DNA of 64,000 bases from Streptomyces phaeofaciens (GCF_014648915.1 NZ_BMSA01000002.1:620001-684000); one strand, 5' to 3'. Counted from the stretch's first letter, positions 52,239 to 63,229 are shown. A program made the numbers and translations. Notes: generated from the sequence alone by a model not told the origin.

Positions 52239-53630
52239 ATGAGCCGTTCCGCCCACCCCGCCGGGCCCCGTCACGCCGATGTCCTCACCGAGGGCCACTA
52301 CTCCGCCCCGCCGACCGACCTCAACGCCCTGGACGCCAAGGTGTGGGCGCAGACGGTCGCGCGCGACGACGACGGCGTCGTCACCGTCGGCGGTGTCGAC
52401 GTCAAGACGCTCGCCGAGGAGCACGGCACCCCCGCCTACGTGCTCGACGAGGCCGACTTCCGGGCCCGTGCCCGTGCCTGGCGCACCGCGTTCGGGGCCG
52501 ACGCCGACGTCTTCTACGCCGGCAAGGCGTTCCTCTCCCGCGCCGTCGTGCGGTGGCTGCACGAGGAGGGACTCAACCTCGACGTCTGCTCCGGCGGCGA
52601 ACTCGCCACCGCGCTGTCCGCCGGGATGCCCGCCGACCGGATCGCCTTCCACGGCAACAACAAGTCGAAGGAAGAGATCCACCGTGCCATCGAGGCCGGC
52701 GTGGGCCGGATCGTCCTCGACTCCTTCCAGGAGATCGTGCGGGTCGCCCACATCGCGCAGTCCCTCGGTACGCGGCAGCGCGTGCAGATCCGGATCACGG
52801 TCGGGGTCGAGGCGCACACGCACGAGTTCATCGCCACCGCCCACGAGGACCAGAAGTTCGGGATCCCGCTGGCGGGCGGGCAGGCCGCGGAGGCCGTCCG
52901 GCGTGCCCTTCAGCTCGACGGGCTCGAGCTGATCGGGATCCACAGCCACATCGGGTCGCAGATCTTCGACATGTCCGGCTTCGAGGTCGCCGCGCACCGG
53001 GTGGTCGGGCTGCTCAAGGACATCCGTGACGAGCACGGGGTGGAGCTGCCGGAGATCGACCTCGGCGGCGGTCTCGGGATCGCGTACACGAGCGACGACG
53101 ATCCGCGTGAGCCGCACGAGATCGCCAAGGCGCTGACCGAGATCGTCACCCGTGAGTGTGAGGCCGCGCGGCTGAGCACTCCGCGGATCTCCGTCGAGCC
53201 CGGGCGCGCGATCGTCGGTCCCACCGCGTTCACGCTCTACGAGGTCGGCACCATCAAGCCGCTGGACGGGCTGCGGACGTACGTCTCCGTCGACGGCGGG
53301 ATGTCGGACAACATCCGTACCGCGCTGTACGACGCCGAGTACAGCGTCGCCCTGGTCTCCCGCACCTCCGACGCCCCGCCGATGCTCGCCCGGGTCGTCG
53401 GCAAGCACTGCGAGAGCGGGGACATCGTGGTCAAGGACGCGTTCCTGCCGGCCGACCTGGCACCGGGTGACCTGATCGCCGTACCGGCGACGGGCGCGTA
53501 CTGCCGGTCCATGGCGAGCAATTACAACCACGTGCTGCGGCCGCCGGTCGTCGCCGTGGCCGACGGCGCGTCGCGGATCATCGTCCGCCGGGAGACCGAG
53601 GAGGATCTGCTGCGCCTCGACGTCGGGTGA
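52239..53630 (+). CDS. lysA: Diaminopimelate decarboxylase
   Basis: A 463-residue PLP enzyme that converts meso-diaminopimelate to lysine. The PLP Lys is in [11 protein letters not shown] (about residue 93). The phosphate-binding glycine-rich region GSQIFD and [11 protein letters not shown] and the C-terminal [12 protein letters not shown] with the dimer-interface Cys are all present. Length is typical. It is co-transcribed with the ArgRS-like gene and precedes hom, placing lysine next to the threonine branch of the aspartate pathway. Confidence 0.96.
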   Translation: MSRSAHPAGPRHADVLTEGHYSAPPTDLNALDAKVWAQTVARDDDGVVTVGGVDVKTLAEEHGTPAYVLDEADFRARARAWRTAFGADADVFYAGKAFLSRAVVRWLHEEGLNLDVCSGGELATALSAGMPADRIAFHGNNKSKEEIHRAIEAGVGRIVLDSFQEIVRVAHIAQSLGTRQRVQIRITVGVEAHTHEFIATAHEDQKFGIPLAGGQAAEAVRRALQLDGLELIGIHSHIGSQIFDMSGFEVAAHRVVGLLKDIRDEHGVELPEIDLGGGLGIAYTSDDDPREPHEIAKALTEIVTRECEAARLSTPRISVEPGRAIVGPTAFTLYEVGTIKPLDGLRTYVSVDGGMSDNIRTALYDAEYSVALVSRTSDAPPMLARVVGKHCESGDIVVKDAFLPADLAPGDLIAVPATGAYCRSMASNYNHVLRPPVVAVADGASRIIVRRETEEDLLRLDVG

Positions 53631-53855
53631 GCCCCGGTGGCCGAACGGGCGAGTGGGCGGACGGGCGCGTGGCGCGTGGGCGAGCGGGCGGCGGGTTGAA
53701 GCGGAAAAGGAAAGAAAGAAGGGGGCGGGAGAATCTTCTGTCTGCCGCCCCTGTGAAAATGAAATACATGTCTCACAATCCGGACCAGGGGCAGAAACTC
53801 CGGTCCGGTGAGTGAGACTGGACCAACCGTAGACGGTATGAGGAAACGAGGTCGG

Positions 53856-55157
53856 ATGATGCGTACGCGTCCGCTGAAGGTGGCGCTGCTGGGCTGTGGA
53901 GTGGTCGGCTCAGAGGTGGCGCGCATCATGACGACGCACGCCGACGACCTCGCCGCGAGGATCGGCGCCCCCGTGGAACTCGCGGGTGTGGCCGTACGGC
54001 GGCCCTCCAGGGTCCGTGAGGGCATCGACCCGGCCCTCGTCACCACCGACGCGACCGCCCTGGTCAAACGCGGGGACATCGACGTCGTCGTCGAGGTCAT
54101 CGGCGGTATCGAGCCCGCCCGCACCCTCATCACCACCGCCTTCGAGCACGGCGCCTCCGTCGTCTCCGCCAACAAGGCCCTCCTCGCCCAGGACGGCGCG
54201 GCCCTGCACGCGGCCGCCGGTGAGCACGGCAAGGACCTCTACTACGAGGCCGCCGTGGCCGGCGCCATCCCGCTGATCCGGCCGCTGCGCGAGTCCCTCG
54301 CCGGCGACAAGATCAACCGGGTGATGGGCATCGTCAACGGGACGACCAACTTCATCCTCGACAAGATGGACTCCACGGGCGCCGGCTACCAGGAAGCCCT
54401 CGACGAGGCCACCGCCCTCGGATACGCGGAGGCCGACCCGACCGCCGACGTCGAGGGTTTCGACGCCGCCGCCAAGGCCGCCATCCTCGCCGGGATCGCC
54501 TTCCACACGCGCGTGCGCCTCGACGACGTCTACCGCGAGGGCATGACCGAGGTCACCGCGGCCGACTTCGCCTCCGCCAAGGAGATGGGCTGCACCATCA
54601 AGCTGCTCGCCATCTGCGAGCGCGCGGCGGACGGCGGATCCGTCACCGCCCGGGTGCACCCCGCCATGATTCCGCTGACCCACCCGCTCGCCTCGGTGCG
54701 CGGCGCCTACAACGCCGTGTTCGTCGAGTCGGACGCGGCCGGTCAGCTCATGTTCTACGGCCCCGGCGCGGGCGGTGCCCCCACCGCCTCCGCCGTGCTC
54801 GGCGACCTCGTCGCCGTCTGCCGCAACCGGCTCAGCGGGGCGACGGGGCCCGGCGAGTCGGCGTACGCCGCCCTGACGGTGTCGCCCATGGGCGATGTCG
54901 TCACGCGCTACCACATCAGCCTGGACGTGGCCGACAAACCGGGTGTTCTCGCCCAGGTGGCCACCGTGTTCGCCGAGCACGGGGTGTCCATCGATACGGT
55001 GCGCCAGCAAGGACGGCAGGACGGAGGCGGCGAGGCGTCCCTCGTCGTCGTCACCCACCGCGCGTCCGACGCCTCCCTCACCGGGACCGTCGAGGCGCTG
55101 CGCAAGCTCGACACCGTGCGGGGTGTCGCCAGCATCATGCGGGTCGAAGGAGAGTAA
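53856..55157 (+). CDS. hom: Homoserine dehydrogenase
   Basis: A 433-residue NAD(P)H-dependent enzyme reducing aspartate semialdehyde to homoserine. The start MMRTRPLKV at 53856 follows GAGG at 53848-53851; an ATG at 53838 is also in frame. The cofactor motif is ALLGCGVVGSEV, the catalytic core has NGTTNFIL and GYAEADPTADVEGFDAAAK, and a C-terminal ACT domain (ISLDVADKPGVLAQVATVF, about 350-425) gives feedback control by threonine. thrC follows after six bases. Confidence 0.96.
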   Translation: MMRTRPLKVALLGCGVVGSEVARIMTTHADDLAARIGAPVELAGVAVRRPSRVREGIDPALVTTDATALVKRGDIDVVVEVIGGIEPARTLITTAFEHGASVVSANKALLAQDGAALHAAAGEHGKDLYYEAAVAGAIPLIRPLRESLAGDKINRVMGIVNGTTNFILDKMDSTGAGYQEALDEATALGYAEADPTADVEGFDAAAKAAILAGIAFHTRVRLDDVYREGMTEVTAADFASAKEMGCTIKLLAICERAADGGSVTARVHPAMIPLTHPLASVRGAYNAVFVESDAAGQLMFYGPGAGGAPTASAVLGDLVAVCRNRLSGATGPGESAYAALTVSPMGDVVTRYHISLDVADKPGVLAQVATVFAEHGVSIDTVRQQGRQDGGGEASLVVVTHRASDASLTGTVEALRKLDTVRGVASIMRVEGE

Positions 55158-55163
55158 CCAGCA

Positions 55164-56222
55164 ATGACTCACCAGTGGCGCGGAATCATCGAGGAGTACC
55201 GGGACCGGCTGCCGGTTTCCGACAGCACGCCCGTCGTGACGCTCCGCGAGGGCGGCACGCCTCTCGTGCCCGCGCAGGTGCTCTCCGAGCGCACGGGCTG
55301 CGAGGTCCACCTCAAGGTGGAGGGCGCCAACCCGACCGGGTCGTTCAAGGACCGCGGTATGACCATGGCCATCACCCGGGCCAAGGAGGAGGGTGCGAAG
55401 GCCGTCATCTGCGCCTCCACCGGCAACACCTCCGCCTCCGCCGCCGCCTACGCGGTGCGCGCCGGGATGGTCTGCGCCGTACTCGTCCCGCAGGGCAAGA
55501 TCGCGATCGGCAAGATGGGCCAGGCGCTCGTCCACGGCGCGAAGATCCTCCAGGTCGACGGAAACTTCGACGACTGCCTCACGCTCGCCCGTGCGCTGAG
55601 CGACAACTACCCGGTGGCGCTGGTCAATTCGGTGAACCCGGTGCGCATCGAGGGGCAGAAGACGGCCGCGTTCGAGATCGTGGACATGCTGGGCGACGCC
55701 CCGGACATCCACGTCCTGCCGGTCGGCAACGCGGGCAACATCACCGCGTACTGGAAGGGCTACAAGGAGTACGCCGCCGACGGTGTCGCCGCGAAGACCC
55801 CCCGTATGTGGGGTTTCCAGGCGTCCGGCAGCGCCCCGATCGTGCGCGGCGAGGTCGTCAAGGACCCGTCGACCATCGCCACCGCCATCCGTATCGGCAA
55901 CCCGGCGTCCTGGCAGTACGCGCTGGCCGCGCGGGACGAGTCCGGTGGGCTCATCGACGAGGTGACGGACCGTGAGATCCTGCGCGCCTACCGGCTGTTG
56001 GCCGCTCAGGAGGGTGTCTTCGTGGAGCCCGCCTCCGCCGCGTCCGTGGCCGGTCTGCTGAAGGCCGCCGAGCAGGGCCTGGTCGATCCGGGCCAGCGGA
56101 TCGTCTGCACGGTCACCGGCAACGGCCTGAAGGACCCCGACTGGGCCGTCGCCGGTGCCCCGCAGCCGGTCACCGTTCCGGTCGACGCGGCGACGGCCGC
56201 CGAGCGCCTCGGACTCGCGTAA
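55164..56222 (+). CDS. thrC: Threonine synthase
   Basis: A 352-residue PLP enzyme that converts O-phosphohomoserine to threonine. The PLP Lys is in [11 protein letters not shown] (about residue 58), and the phosphate cup is [12 protein letters not shown] (about 190). It starts six bases after hom with an AAGGAGAG site inside the end of hom, so the two are a coupled operon. Short-form threonine synthase, without the extra N-terminal domain of the enteric type. Confidence 0.96.
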   Translation: MTHQWRGIIEEYRDRLPVSDSTPVVTLREGGTPLVPAQVLSERTGCEVHLKVEGANPTGSFKDRGMTMAITRAKEEGAKAVICASTGNTSASAAAYAVRAGMVCAVLVPQGKIAIGKMGQALVHGAKILQVDGNFDDCLTLARALSDNYPVALVNSVNPVRIEGQKTAAFEIVDMLGDAPDIHVLPVGNAGNITAYWKGYKEYAADGVAAKTPRMWGFQASGSAPIVRGEVVKDPSTIATAIRIGNPASWQYALAARDESGGLIDEVTDREILRAYRLLAAQEGVFVEPASAASVAGLLKAAEQGLVDPGQRIVCTVTGNGLKDPDWAVAGAPQPVTVPVDAATAAERLGLA

Positions 56223-56588
56223 CCGCACCCGGACCGCCCCCGGGCCCGCTGGTGCGAGCCCGGGATCCGGCCCTGGTGACCGGGCGCCCCGGGCGCCCCG
56301 GGAGCGACCCGGCGGGGGGTTTCCCGGTCGGGGGTGCACGGGGGGCTTGCGACACGCATCGTGCGCCTCCTGTGCGCCCTATGTCGCCGCAGAACCTTCC
56401 TTCGATAGGCTGTACTGAACCCGCCTGCCGCATATGCCGCAGTGCCGCGCAGCGACCGTGTCGTCGACGTCGTCGATCGAGGCGATGTAGTCGACGTGGT
56501 CGCCGCGCCGCCGTCGCGGCCCCAGGGTCCCCCCGCACGTATCGAATGTCATTCGACAATCACGCAGCTCAAGGAGAGTCATCGCGAG
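56223..56588. other. thrC-thrB intergenic region with promoter and leader
   Basis: A GGGC-rich hairpin (about 56239-56263) follows thrC. A -10-like TAGGCT lies at 56406-56411, giving thrB its own promoter with a leader of about 170 bases. The leader holds an 18-codon frame (56434-56490). No other gene is seen. Confidence 0.5.
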
Positions 56589-57533
56589 ATGGCCGGTCCC
56601 GCCTTCCGCGCCGCCGCCGTACGGGTGCGCGTTCCCGCCACCAGCGCCAACCTCGGCCCGGGCTTCGACGCCTTCGGCCTCTCGCTGGGTCTCTACGACG
56701 ACGTCGTCGTCCGGGTGGCCGACTCCGGGCTGCACATCGACATCGCGGGGGAGGGCGGTGAGACGCTGCCGCGCGACGAGAAGCACCTCCTCGTCCGGTC
56801 CCTGCGCACCGCCTTCGACGTCCTCGGCGGCCAGCCGCGCGGCCTGGAGATCGTCTGCGCCAACCGCATCCCGCACGGCCGGGGCCTCGGTTCCTCCTCC
56901 GCCGCGATCTGCGCGGGCATCGTCGCCGCGCGCGCGGTGACCATAGGCGGCGAGAACAAGCTCGACGACGCGGCCCTCCTGGAGCTCGCGACCGAGATCG
57001 AGGGCCACCCCGACAATGTCGCCGCCTGTCTGCTCGGCGGATTCACCCTGTCCTGGATGGAGTCCGGCGCCGCGCGGGCGATCAGGATGGAGCCCGCCGA
57101 TTCCATCGTTCCGGTGGTTTTCGTGCCCGGGAAGCCGGTACTGACCGAGATGGCGCGCGGACTGCTGCCGCGCACCGTGCCGCATGTCGACGCCGCCGCC
57201 AACGCGGGCCGTGCCGCCCTGCTCGTCGAGGCGCTGACCAGGCGCCCCGAGCTGCTGCTGCCCGCCACCGAGGACCGGCTGCACCAGGAGTACCGCGCCC
57301 CCGCCATGCCGGAGAGCGCCGCCCTGGTGGAGCGGCTGCGCGGCGACGGGATCCCCGCGGTGATCTCGGGTGCCGGCCCCACCGTGATGGCGTTGGCCGA
57401 CGCGGAGACGGCCGACAAGGTCGAGGCCCTGGCGGGCGCGGACTGGGCCGCGAACCGGCTGGCCCTGGACCTGCGGGGCGCCAGCGTGCTGCCGCTCGCA
57501 CCGGCCGGTGAAACGCATTCCGGCGACATTTAG
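56589..57533 (+). CDS. thrB: Homoserine kinase
   Basis: A 314-residue GHMP-family kinase that phosphorylates homoserine for threonine synthase. The ATG at 56589 has AAGGAGAG at 56571-56578. The N-terminal VRVRVPATSANLGPGFD and the ATP-binding PHGRGLGSSSAAI (about 97) are diagnostic, and VISGAGPTVMAL is the third GHMP motif. Length is typical. It lies downstream of thrC but probably also has its own promoter. Confidence 0.96.
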   Translation: MAGPAFRAAAVRVRVPATSANLGPGFDAFGLSLGLYDDVVVRVADSGLHIDIAGEGGETLPRDEKHLLVRSLRTAFDVLGGQPRGLEIVCANRIPHGRGLGSSSAAICAGIVAARAVTIGGENKLDDAALLELATEIEGHPDNVAACLLGGFTLSWMESGAARAIRMEPADSIVPVVFVPGKPVLTEMARGLLPRTVPHVDAAANAGRAALLVEALTRRPELLLPATEDRLHQEYRAPAMPESAALVERLRGDGIPAVISGAGPTVMALADAETADKVEALAGADWAANRLALDLRGASVLPLAPAGETHSGDI

Positions 57534-57558
57534 TGCTCGGTTGCCGGATTTCGAGAGG

Positions 57559-57586
57559 GGGAATGTTTGTTGGATCCGGTAGTGTT
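57559..57586 (+). promoter_or_regulatory. SigR-type promoter upstream of rho
   Basis: GGGAAT (57559-57564) and GTT (57584-57586) are 19 bases apart, matching the SigR consensus GGGAAT-N18/19-GTT. The -10 side also contains TAGTGT, which could serve a housekeeping sigma factor. Transcription would start about 345 bases before rho. Confidence 0.6.
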
Positions 57587-57593
57587 AACCTCA

Positions 57594-57938
57594 AGTCTGC
57601 ACCCGACCCCACCATGGCGAGGTGCTTCACGTCCCCGTCCGGGACAGACATTCTTCCGGGAGCTCCCCAAGCCGCACTGCGTTCCGTATGTCGTATCTGG
57701 GCAATACGCCGTACACCGACGCTGAGCGGTCCACAGGGCACGCTCCGGAATCGGTGCTACCACGCCACGTGACACTCGGTGCCACGGCTCGTCGAGGAAG
57801 CGCCATCACCAGCAAATTTTCCTCCGCCGCTTCGGGCGGACAACCGCCCCGGCTTCGCCACAGCAAGGACCGAAGTCGGACAGCACAACCGGTCGCCGAG
57901 CCAGACAGGCCGACGTCCGCTCCAGGGAAGGACCCTTC
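57594..57938 (+). other. Long rho leader
   Basis: About 345 bases lie between the predicted transcription start and the rho GTG. No conserved riboswitch was recognised. C-rich, weakly structured stretches are present, which could be used for autoregulation by Rho, as known for rho leaders in other bacteria. Confidence 0.4.
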
Positions 57939-59954
57939 GTGAGCGACACCACCGATCTGATGGGCGCACGTGTCGAGGAGACCGCTGCCGCGCCCGCCAC
58001 GGACGCCTCCGCGCCTGCCACCGGTGCCGGCTCCCGGCGGCGCCGCGGTACCGGCCTCGAGGGCATGGTGCTGGCCGAGCTTCAGCAGGTCGCATCCGGC
58101 CTCGGCATCAGGGGCACCGCGCGGATGCGCAAGAGCCAGCTGATCGAGGTCATCAAGGAGGCGCAGGCCGGAGCCGGTGCCGCCCCGGCGAAGGCCGCCG
58201 CTCCCGCGGGGGACCCGGCCGCCGAGACCAAGCCCAAGCGCCGCGCCACCTCCAAGGCCCGGACGGGCGACGACGCCGCCGAGAAGAAGGCGGACGCCCC
58301 CAAGGCCGCCGAGGCCCCCGCCGAGAAGGCCGTGGCCCAGCAGCAGATCGAGATCCCCGGCCAGCCGGCCGGTGCCGACGCCCCCGTCGAGCGTCGCCGT
58401 CGCCGCGCCACCGCCGAGGCGGGCAGCCCCGAGACGGTCGCGGCAGAGGCGAAGAGCGAGCCCAAGGCCGAGTCGCCCGCGCAGGCCAGGACGGCCGACG
58501 CCGCCGACGCCGGTGACGCCGAGGGCCGTCGCCGTGACCGCCGTGAGCGTGGCCGCGACCGCGGTGAGCGCACCGAGCGCGGTGACCGTGACCGCGGCGA
58601 GCGCGGTGACCGTCGCGGCAAGGGCGACGAGCAGCAGGGTGGCCAGCAGCGCGGCCAGCAGACCCAGCAGCAGAGCCGTCAGGACCGCAACGCCGGTCCG
58701 CAGGACGACGACGACTTCGAGGGCGGCCGCCGTGGCCGTCGTGGCCGCTACCGCGACCGCCGTGGCCGCCGTGGGCGTGACGAGATCGGCACCGCCGAGC
58801 CGCAGCTCGCCGACGACGACGTCCTGATCCCCGTCGCGGGCATCCTGGACATCCTCGACAACTACGCGTTCATCCGGACCTCCGGCTACCTTCCGGGCCC
58901 GAACGACGTGTACGTCTCCCTCGCCCAGGTCCGCAAGAACGGCCTGCGCAAGGGTGACCACATCACCGGCGCGGTCCGTCAGCCCAAGGAAGGCGAGCGC
59001 CGCGAGAAGTTCAACGCGCTGGTCCGCCTGGACTCCGTCAACGGCATGGCGCCCGAACACGGCCGTGGCCGCCCGGAGTTCAACAAGCTGACCCCCCTCT
59101 ACCCGCAGGACCGCCTCCGTCTGGAGACGGACCCGGGCGTGCTGACCACGCGGATCATCGACCTCGTGTCGCCGATCGGCAAGGGCCAGCGCGGTCTGAT
59201 CGTGGCCCCGCCGAAGACCGGCAAGACCATGATCATGCAGGCGATCGCCAACGCGATCACCCACAACAACCCCGAGTGCCACCTGATGGTCGTCCTGGTC
59301 GACGAGCGTCCGGAAGAGGTCACCGACATGCAGCGGTCGGTGAAGGGCGAGGTCATCTCCTCGACCTTCGACCGCCCGGCCGAGGACCACACCACGGTCG
59401 CCGAGCTGGCCATCGAGCGCGCCAAGCGCCTGGTGGAGCTGGGTCACGACGTGGTCGTCCTGCTCGACTCGATCACCCGCCTGGGCCGCGCGTACAACCT
59501 CGCCGCCCCGGCCTCCGGCCGCATCCTGTCCGGTGGTGTCGACTCGACCGCCCTGTACCCGCCGAAGCGCTTCTTCGGTGCGGCCCGCAACATCGAGGAC
59601 GGCGGATCTCTCACGATCCTCGCCACCGCCCTTGTGGACACCGGGTCCCGCATGGACGAGGTGATCTTCGAGGAGTTCAAGGGCACCGGCAACATGGAGC
59701 TCAAGCTCGACCGGAAGCTCGCCGACAAGCGCATCTTCCCGGCGGTGGACGTCGACGCGTCCGGCACCCGCAAGGAGGAGATCCTGCTCGGTGCCGAAGA
59801 GCTGGGCATCGTGTGGAAGCTGCGCCGGGTGCTGCACGCGCTCGACTCGCAGCAGGCGATCGAGCTGCTTCTCGACAAGATGAAGCAGACGAAGTCGAAC
59901 GCCGAGTTCCTGCTCCAGATCCAGAAGACGACGCCGACGCCGGGCAACGACTGA
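57939..59954 (+). CDS. rho: Transcription termination factor Rho
   Basis: A 671-residue hexameric RNA helicase. The GTG at 57939 has GGGAAGGA upstream. The N-terminal Rho_N helices ([17 protein letters not shown], about 40-75) are separated from the RNA-binding fold (about 290 on) by some 210 residues of Ala/Glu- then Arg/Gly/Asp/Gln-rich sequence. This insert is characteristic of high-GC actinobacteria. The ATPase core has Walker [25 protein letters not shown], and Q- and R-loops near [15 protein letters not shown]-terminal length is typical. Confidence 0.97.
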   Translation: MSDTTDLMGARVEETAAAPATDASAPATGAGSRRRRGTGLEGMVLAELQQVASGLGIRGTARMRKSQLIEVIKEAQAGAGAAPAKAAAPAGDPAAETKPKRRATSKARTGDDAAEKKADAPKAAEAPAEKAVAQQQIEIPGQPAGADAPVERRRRRATAEAGSPETVAAEAKSEPKAESPAQARTADAADAGDAEGRRRDRRERGRDRGERTERGDRDRGERGDRRGKGDEQQGGQQRGQQTQQQSRQDRNAGPQDDDDFEGGRRGRRGRYRDRRGRRGRDEIGTAEPQLADDDVLIPVAGILDILDNYAFIRTSGYLPGPNDVYVSLAQVRKNGLRKGDHITGAVRQPKEGERREKFNALVRLDSVNGMAPEHGRGRPEFNKLTPLYPQDRLRLETDPGVLTTRIIDLVSPIGKGQRGLIVAPPKTGKTMIMQAIANAITHNNPECHLMVVLVDERPEEVTDMQRSVKGEVISSTFDRPAEDHTTVAELAIERAKRLVELGHDVVVLLDSITRLGRAYNLAAPASGRILSGGVDSTALYPPKRFFGAARNIEDGGSLTILATALVDTGSRMDEVIFEEFKGTGNMELKLDRKLADKRIFPAVDVDASGTRKEEILLGAEELGIVWKLRRVLHALDSQQAIELLLDKMKQTKSNAEFLLQIQKTTPTPGND

Positions 59955-59976
59955 TCCCGCGCCGAACGCCGTACCA

Positions 59977-60008
59977 GAGGGCCGCTCCCGTCACCGGGGG
60001 CGGCCCTC
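59977..60008 (+). terminator. Hairpin terminator after rho
   Basis: GAGGGCCGC and CCCG pair with CGGG and GCGGCCCTC around a TCAC loop, starting 22 bases after the rho stop. Confidence 0.7.
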
Positions 60009-60103
60009 CGCGTTGTCCGTGGCCGTTGTTAGGATCACGCCCTTCGGTCAGCTCGTCGAGCGGGTACCGACACCGAACTTCTTGATCCCGAGGGGGGACT
60101 CGA

Positions 60104-61906
60104 GTGGGTACACCCACGTCCGGGGGCCGACACAGACGCCGGATACGTTTCGCACTGCCCGTCGCCGCGGCGACCCTGGCCGCCGCCGTCGGCGGCGTGC
60201 TGCTGATGTCGACGGCCGACGCGGCCACGGCGGCGCCGACACCGGTACGGACCTCGCCGTCGACCGCCGAGATCGACGCGCGCCTCGCGATCGCGCTCGA
60301 CGGTGACGAGATCGCGGGCGAGTCGTCCTCGAAGGCGTCGCAGAGCGCGAGCACCGGCACCGCCTCCGTGGACCCGAAGATCATCGGCGGCTCCACGACG
60401 ACGATCGCCAACGCGCCCTGGATGGCCCAGCTCTGGTACGGCGACGACCGCGGCACCACCACCACCAGGGACGACATCGGCTTCTTCTGCGGCGGCGCCG
60501 TCGTCGCCCCGACGAAGATCCTCACCGCCGCGCACTGCGTCAAGGGCTACGACTGGAAGGCCCACGGCGTCGTCGTCACCGGCACCGCGCAGCTGCTGTC
60601 GGAGGACGCCGGCGGCAACCTCGACCTGCACGGCGGCACCGCCCGCGGGGTCTGGCGGCAGTGGAACTACCCGTCGTACAACGACGTGACCATCGACAAC
60701 GACATCGCCCTGCTGACCCTGCCGACCCCGGTCAAGGCGACGCCGATCCCGATGACGACCGCCGGTGACACCGCCTCGTACACGGCGGGCACCCCGGCCA
60801 AGGTCTTCGGCTGGGGCCGCACCAGCTCCACCAGCCAGGACATCTCGGACCTGCTGAAGACGGCCGAGCTGCCGATCCAGTCCAACGCGACCTGCTCGGA
60901 CGCCTACGGCTCCGACTTCGTCGCGGGGCACATGGTGTGCGCGGGCGAGCCCGCCACCGGCTCCGACACCGGCACCACCTCCGCCTGCAACGGCGACTCC
61001 GGCGGCCCGCTCGTGGTCGGCGGCAGGATCGTGGGCGTGGTGTCGTGGGGCGTGCGGGACTGCGTCGCGGCAGGCGCGTACAGCGTCTTCAGCAAGGTCA
61101 CCACGTATGTCGGCGCGACCTACCCGCGCGTCGACGACACCAACCTCACCGGCGACAACTACGCCGACGTGTGGGTGCGCAACTCCTCCAGCAAGACCGG
61201 CTACGAGCTGCCGTCCAAGGGCAGCTCGCTGGGCTCCCGCGCGTCCTGGGGTTCGTACTCGGCCTGGAACCTGGTCGTGCAGACGGACCTCGACCGGGAC
61301 GGCTTCCAGGACCTGATCCAGCGCCGCACCTCGGACGGCGACGTCTACTGGCGGCACTACGTGCCGTCCAGCGGCAGCTGGGTCAGCAACCTGCTTGCCG
61401 ACAACTGGAAGACCCGCCTCGCGATCGTCGCCCCCGGTGACGTCACCGGCGACACCCTGCCGGACGTGCTCTCCGTCGACTCCGCGGGCGTGCTGTGGAT
61501 CCACCCGGGCCTGGGCAACGGCAAGATCGGGACGGCCGTGAAGGCCGGCACCGGCTGGAACCAGTACAACGTCGTGCGCGGTCACGGCGACTTCAACAAC
61601 GACGGCCGCGCGGACCTGCTGGCCCGCAACAAGAGCACCGGTGCGGTGTACCTGTTCAAGGGCACCGGCCAGGCCGGCACGGGCGCCTTCGCGGCCGGTC
61701 TGAAGGTCGCCACCTGGGCCACCACGACGTACAACGTCTTCGACACCGTCGGGGACGTCAACGGCGACGGCAAGGCCGACCTGCTGACCCGCACGCCCGC
61801 CGGAACGCTGTACCTCTACAAGGGGACCGGTAAGAACACCAGCGAGATCTTTGCCACAAGGGTGTCGCTCGGTACCGGTTTCCAGCAGTACGACCTCTTC
61901 GGCTGA
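60104..61906 (+). CDS. Secreted trypsin-like serine protease with FG-GAP repeats
   Basis: A 600-residue exported protease. The GTG at 60104 has AGGGGGGA upstream. A signal peptide (to about residue 40) and a pro-region precede IIGGSTTTI, the likely activation site. The S1 chymotrypsin-fold triad is present: His in TAAHC, Asp in DNDIALL and Ser in NGDSGGPLV. After about residue 340, four or so FG-GAP/VCBS-type repeats (DLDRDGFQDLI, DFNNDGRADLL, DVNGDGKADLL) likely form a calcium-binding propeller for substrate or surface binding. Confidence 0.93.
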   Translation: MGTPTSGGRHRRRIRFALPVAAATLAAAVGGVLLMSTADAATAAPTPVRTSPSTAEIDARLAIALDGDEIAGESSSKASQSASTGTASVDPKIIGGSTTTIANAPWMAQLWYGDDRGTTTTRDDIGFFCGGAVVAPTKILTAAHCVKGYDWKAHGVVVTGTAQLLSEDAGGNLDLHGGTARGVWRQWNYPSYNDVTIDNDIALLTLPTPVKATPIPMTTAGDTASYTAGTPAKVFGWGRTSSTSQDISDLLKTAELPIQSNATCSDAYGSDFVAGHMVCAGEPATGSDTGTTSACNGDSGGPLVVGGRIVGVVSWGVRDCVAAGAYSVFSKVTTYVGATYPRVDDTNLTGDNYADVWVRNSSSKTGYELPSKGSSLGSRASWGSYSAWNLVVQTDLDRDGFQDLIQRRTSDGDVYWRHYVPSSGSWVSNLLADNWKTRLAIVAPGDVTGDTLPDVLSVDSAGVLWIHPGLGNGKIGTAVKAGTGWNQYNVVRGHGDFNNDGRADLLARNKSTGAVYLFKGTGQAGTGAFAAGLKVATWATTTYNVFDTVGDVNGDGKADLLTRTPAGTLYLYKGTGKNTSEIFATRVSLGTGFQQYDLFG

Positions 61907-61960
61907 GTTCGGCCGAACGCGCAGGTGAGCGGGGTCTGCCCCGCCCCTGCGGACACGCTC

Positions 61961-61989
61961 TGTGCCCGAACCCCCGCGGTTCGGGCACA
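61961..61989. terminator. Perfect-stem terminator after the protease gene
   Basis: TGTGCCCGAAC pairs with GTTCGGGCACA around a seven-base loop, and the stem is extended by ACGCT/AGCGT outside. It lies 55 bases after the protease stop. Confidence 0.8.
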
Positions 61990-62073
61990 AAGCGTCGTGC
62001 AACCCTGTCCCGAGTTTCCCCGTCTGACCAGGCGGAGTGACGATGGTGAGGTTGCACGAGAACAGAGGAGCAC

Positions 62074-63195
62074 ATGTCTGCCGAGAGCACACCGGAGCCC
62101 GGCATACCGGGGGAGACCGGCACGAGCGACGGTCCGCGCCACCGTAAGGAGCGGGGCCGGCGCAAGGGCCTGCTGATCATGGCCTGGACGGCCGCGGGGA
62201 TCGTGGTCCTGGGCGGCACCGGCGCGGGCTATCTGTACTTCAAGCTCAACGGCAACATCAAGAGCGTCGACATCGACCAGGCACTGGGCACCGACCGGCC
62301 GACGAAGGTCGACAACGGCTCCGAGAACATCCTGGTCCTCGGCTCGGACACCCGCTCCGGCGCCAACAAGAAGCTCGGCGGCGGCACCGACGACGGCAGC
62401 GCCCGTTCCGACACGGCGATGATCGTCCACGTCTACGAGGGCCACAAGAAGGCCAGCGTGGTCTCCATTCCGCGCGACACCCTGATCGACCGGCCGCGGT
62501 GCACCGACACCCAGGGCGTCACACACGACGCGGGCAACGGCGTGATGTTCAACTCCGCGTACTCGACCGGAGGCGCGGCCTGCGCGGTGAAGACAGTCGA
62601 GTCGATCACCGGCATCAGGATGGACCACTACCTCGAGGTCGACTTCTCCGGCTTCGAGAAGCTCATCGACGAGCTGGGCGGCGTGGAGGTCACCACCACC
62701 AAGGCCATCGACGACCCCGACAGCCACCTGAAGCTCGAGGCCGGCACGCACACCCTCGACGGCGAGCAGGCCCTCGGCCTGGTCCGTACCCGGCACGGCG
62801 TCGGGGACGGCTCCGACCTCGGCCGCATCCAGCTCCAGCAGGCCTTCATCAAGGCGCTGGTCGAGCAGGTGCGCCACGTCGGCCTCTTCACCAACCCGAA
62901 GAAGCTGTACGACCTCGCCGACACCGCGACGAAGGCGGTCACCACCGACTCCGACCTCGGCACGGTCAACTCCCTCATGTCCTGGGCCAACGGCCTCAAG
63001 GGCATCAAGTCGTCGAACATGCACATGGTCACGATGCCGGTCGGGTACGACCCGGCCGACCCCAACCGTGTCGTCGTCCTGGAGTCCAAGGCCGAGCAGG
63101 TCTGGACGGCCCTGAAGAACGACCGGCCGATCCCCGCCTCCGCCACCGAGGGCAACGCCACGGGCGAGGCGGCGGGCGTCGTGACGGCGTCGTAG
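62074..63195 (+). CDS. LytR-CpsA-Psr (LCP) family cell-wall ligase
   Basis: A 373-residue protein with one N-terminal transmembrane helix (about 32-55) and an extracytoplasmic LCP domain. The family's Arg/Asp-rich phosphate-binding residues are in [31 protein letters not shown] and GLVRTRH. LCP enzymes attach teichoic-acid-like or other anionic glycopolymers to peptidoglycan. It is flanked by the protease and rpmE, with a terminator upstream, and it has its own ribosome site (AGAGGAG). Confidence 0.92.
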   Translation: MSAESTPEPGIPGETGTSDGPRHRKERGRRKGLLIMAWTAAGIVVLGGTGAGYLYFKLNGNIKSVDIDQALGTDRPTKVDNGSENILVLGSDTRSGANKKLGGGTDDGSARSDTAMIVHVYEGHKKASVVSIPRDTLIDRPRCTDTQGVTHDAGNGVMFNSAYSTGGAACAVKTVESITGIRMDHYLEVDFSGFEKLIDELGGVEVTTTKAIDDPDSHLKLEAGTHTLDGEQALGLVRTRHGVGDGSDLGRIQLQQAFIKALVEQVRHVGLFTNPKKLYDLADTATKAVTTDSDLGTVNSLMSWANGLKGIKSSNMHMVTMPVGYDPADPNRVVVLESKAEQVWTALKNDRPIPASATEGNATGEAAGVVTAS

Positions 63196-63202
63196 CCGTC
63201 CT

Positions 63203-63229
63203 GGGAATAGATCCGCGCACCCCCCGGTT
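63203..63229 (+). promoter_or_regulatory. SigR-type promoter upstream of rpmE
   Basis: GGGAAT (63203-63208) and GTT (63227-63229) are exactly 18 bases apart, matching the SigR consensus. rpmE was reported among SigR targets in S. coelicolor, as I recall. Transcription should begin about 95 bases before the gene. Confidence 0.75.

Noticed and set aside
53757..53813. Leader peptide for hom (MKYMSHNPDQGQKL...)
   Set aside because: No run of Thr, Ile or Met codons and no following terminator/antiterminator pair that I could see.
53910..56339. An 809-codon minus-strand frame opposite hom and thrC
   Set aside because: High-GC shadow; Gly/Val/Arg-rich with no motif.
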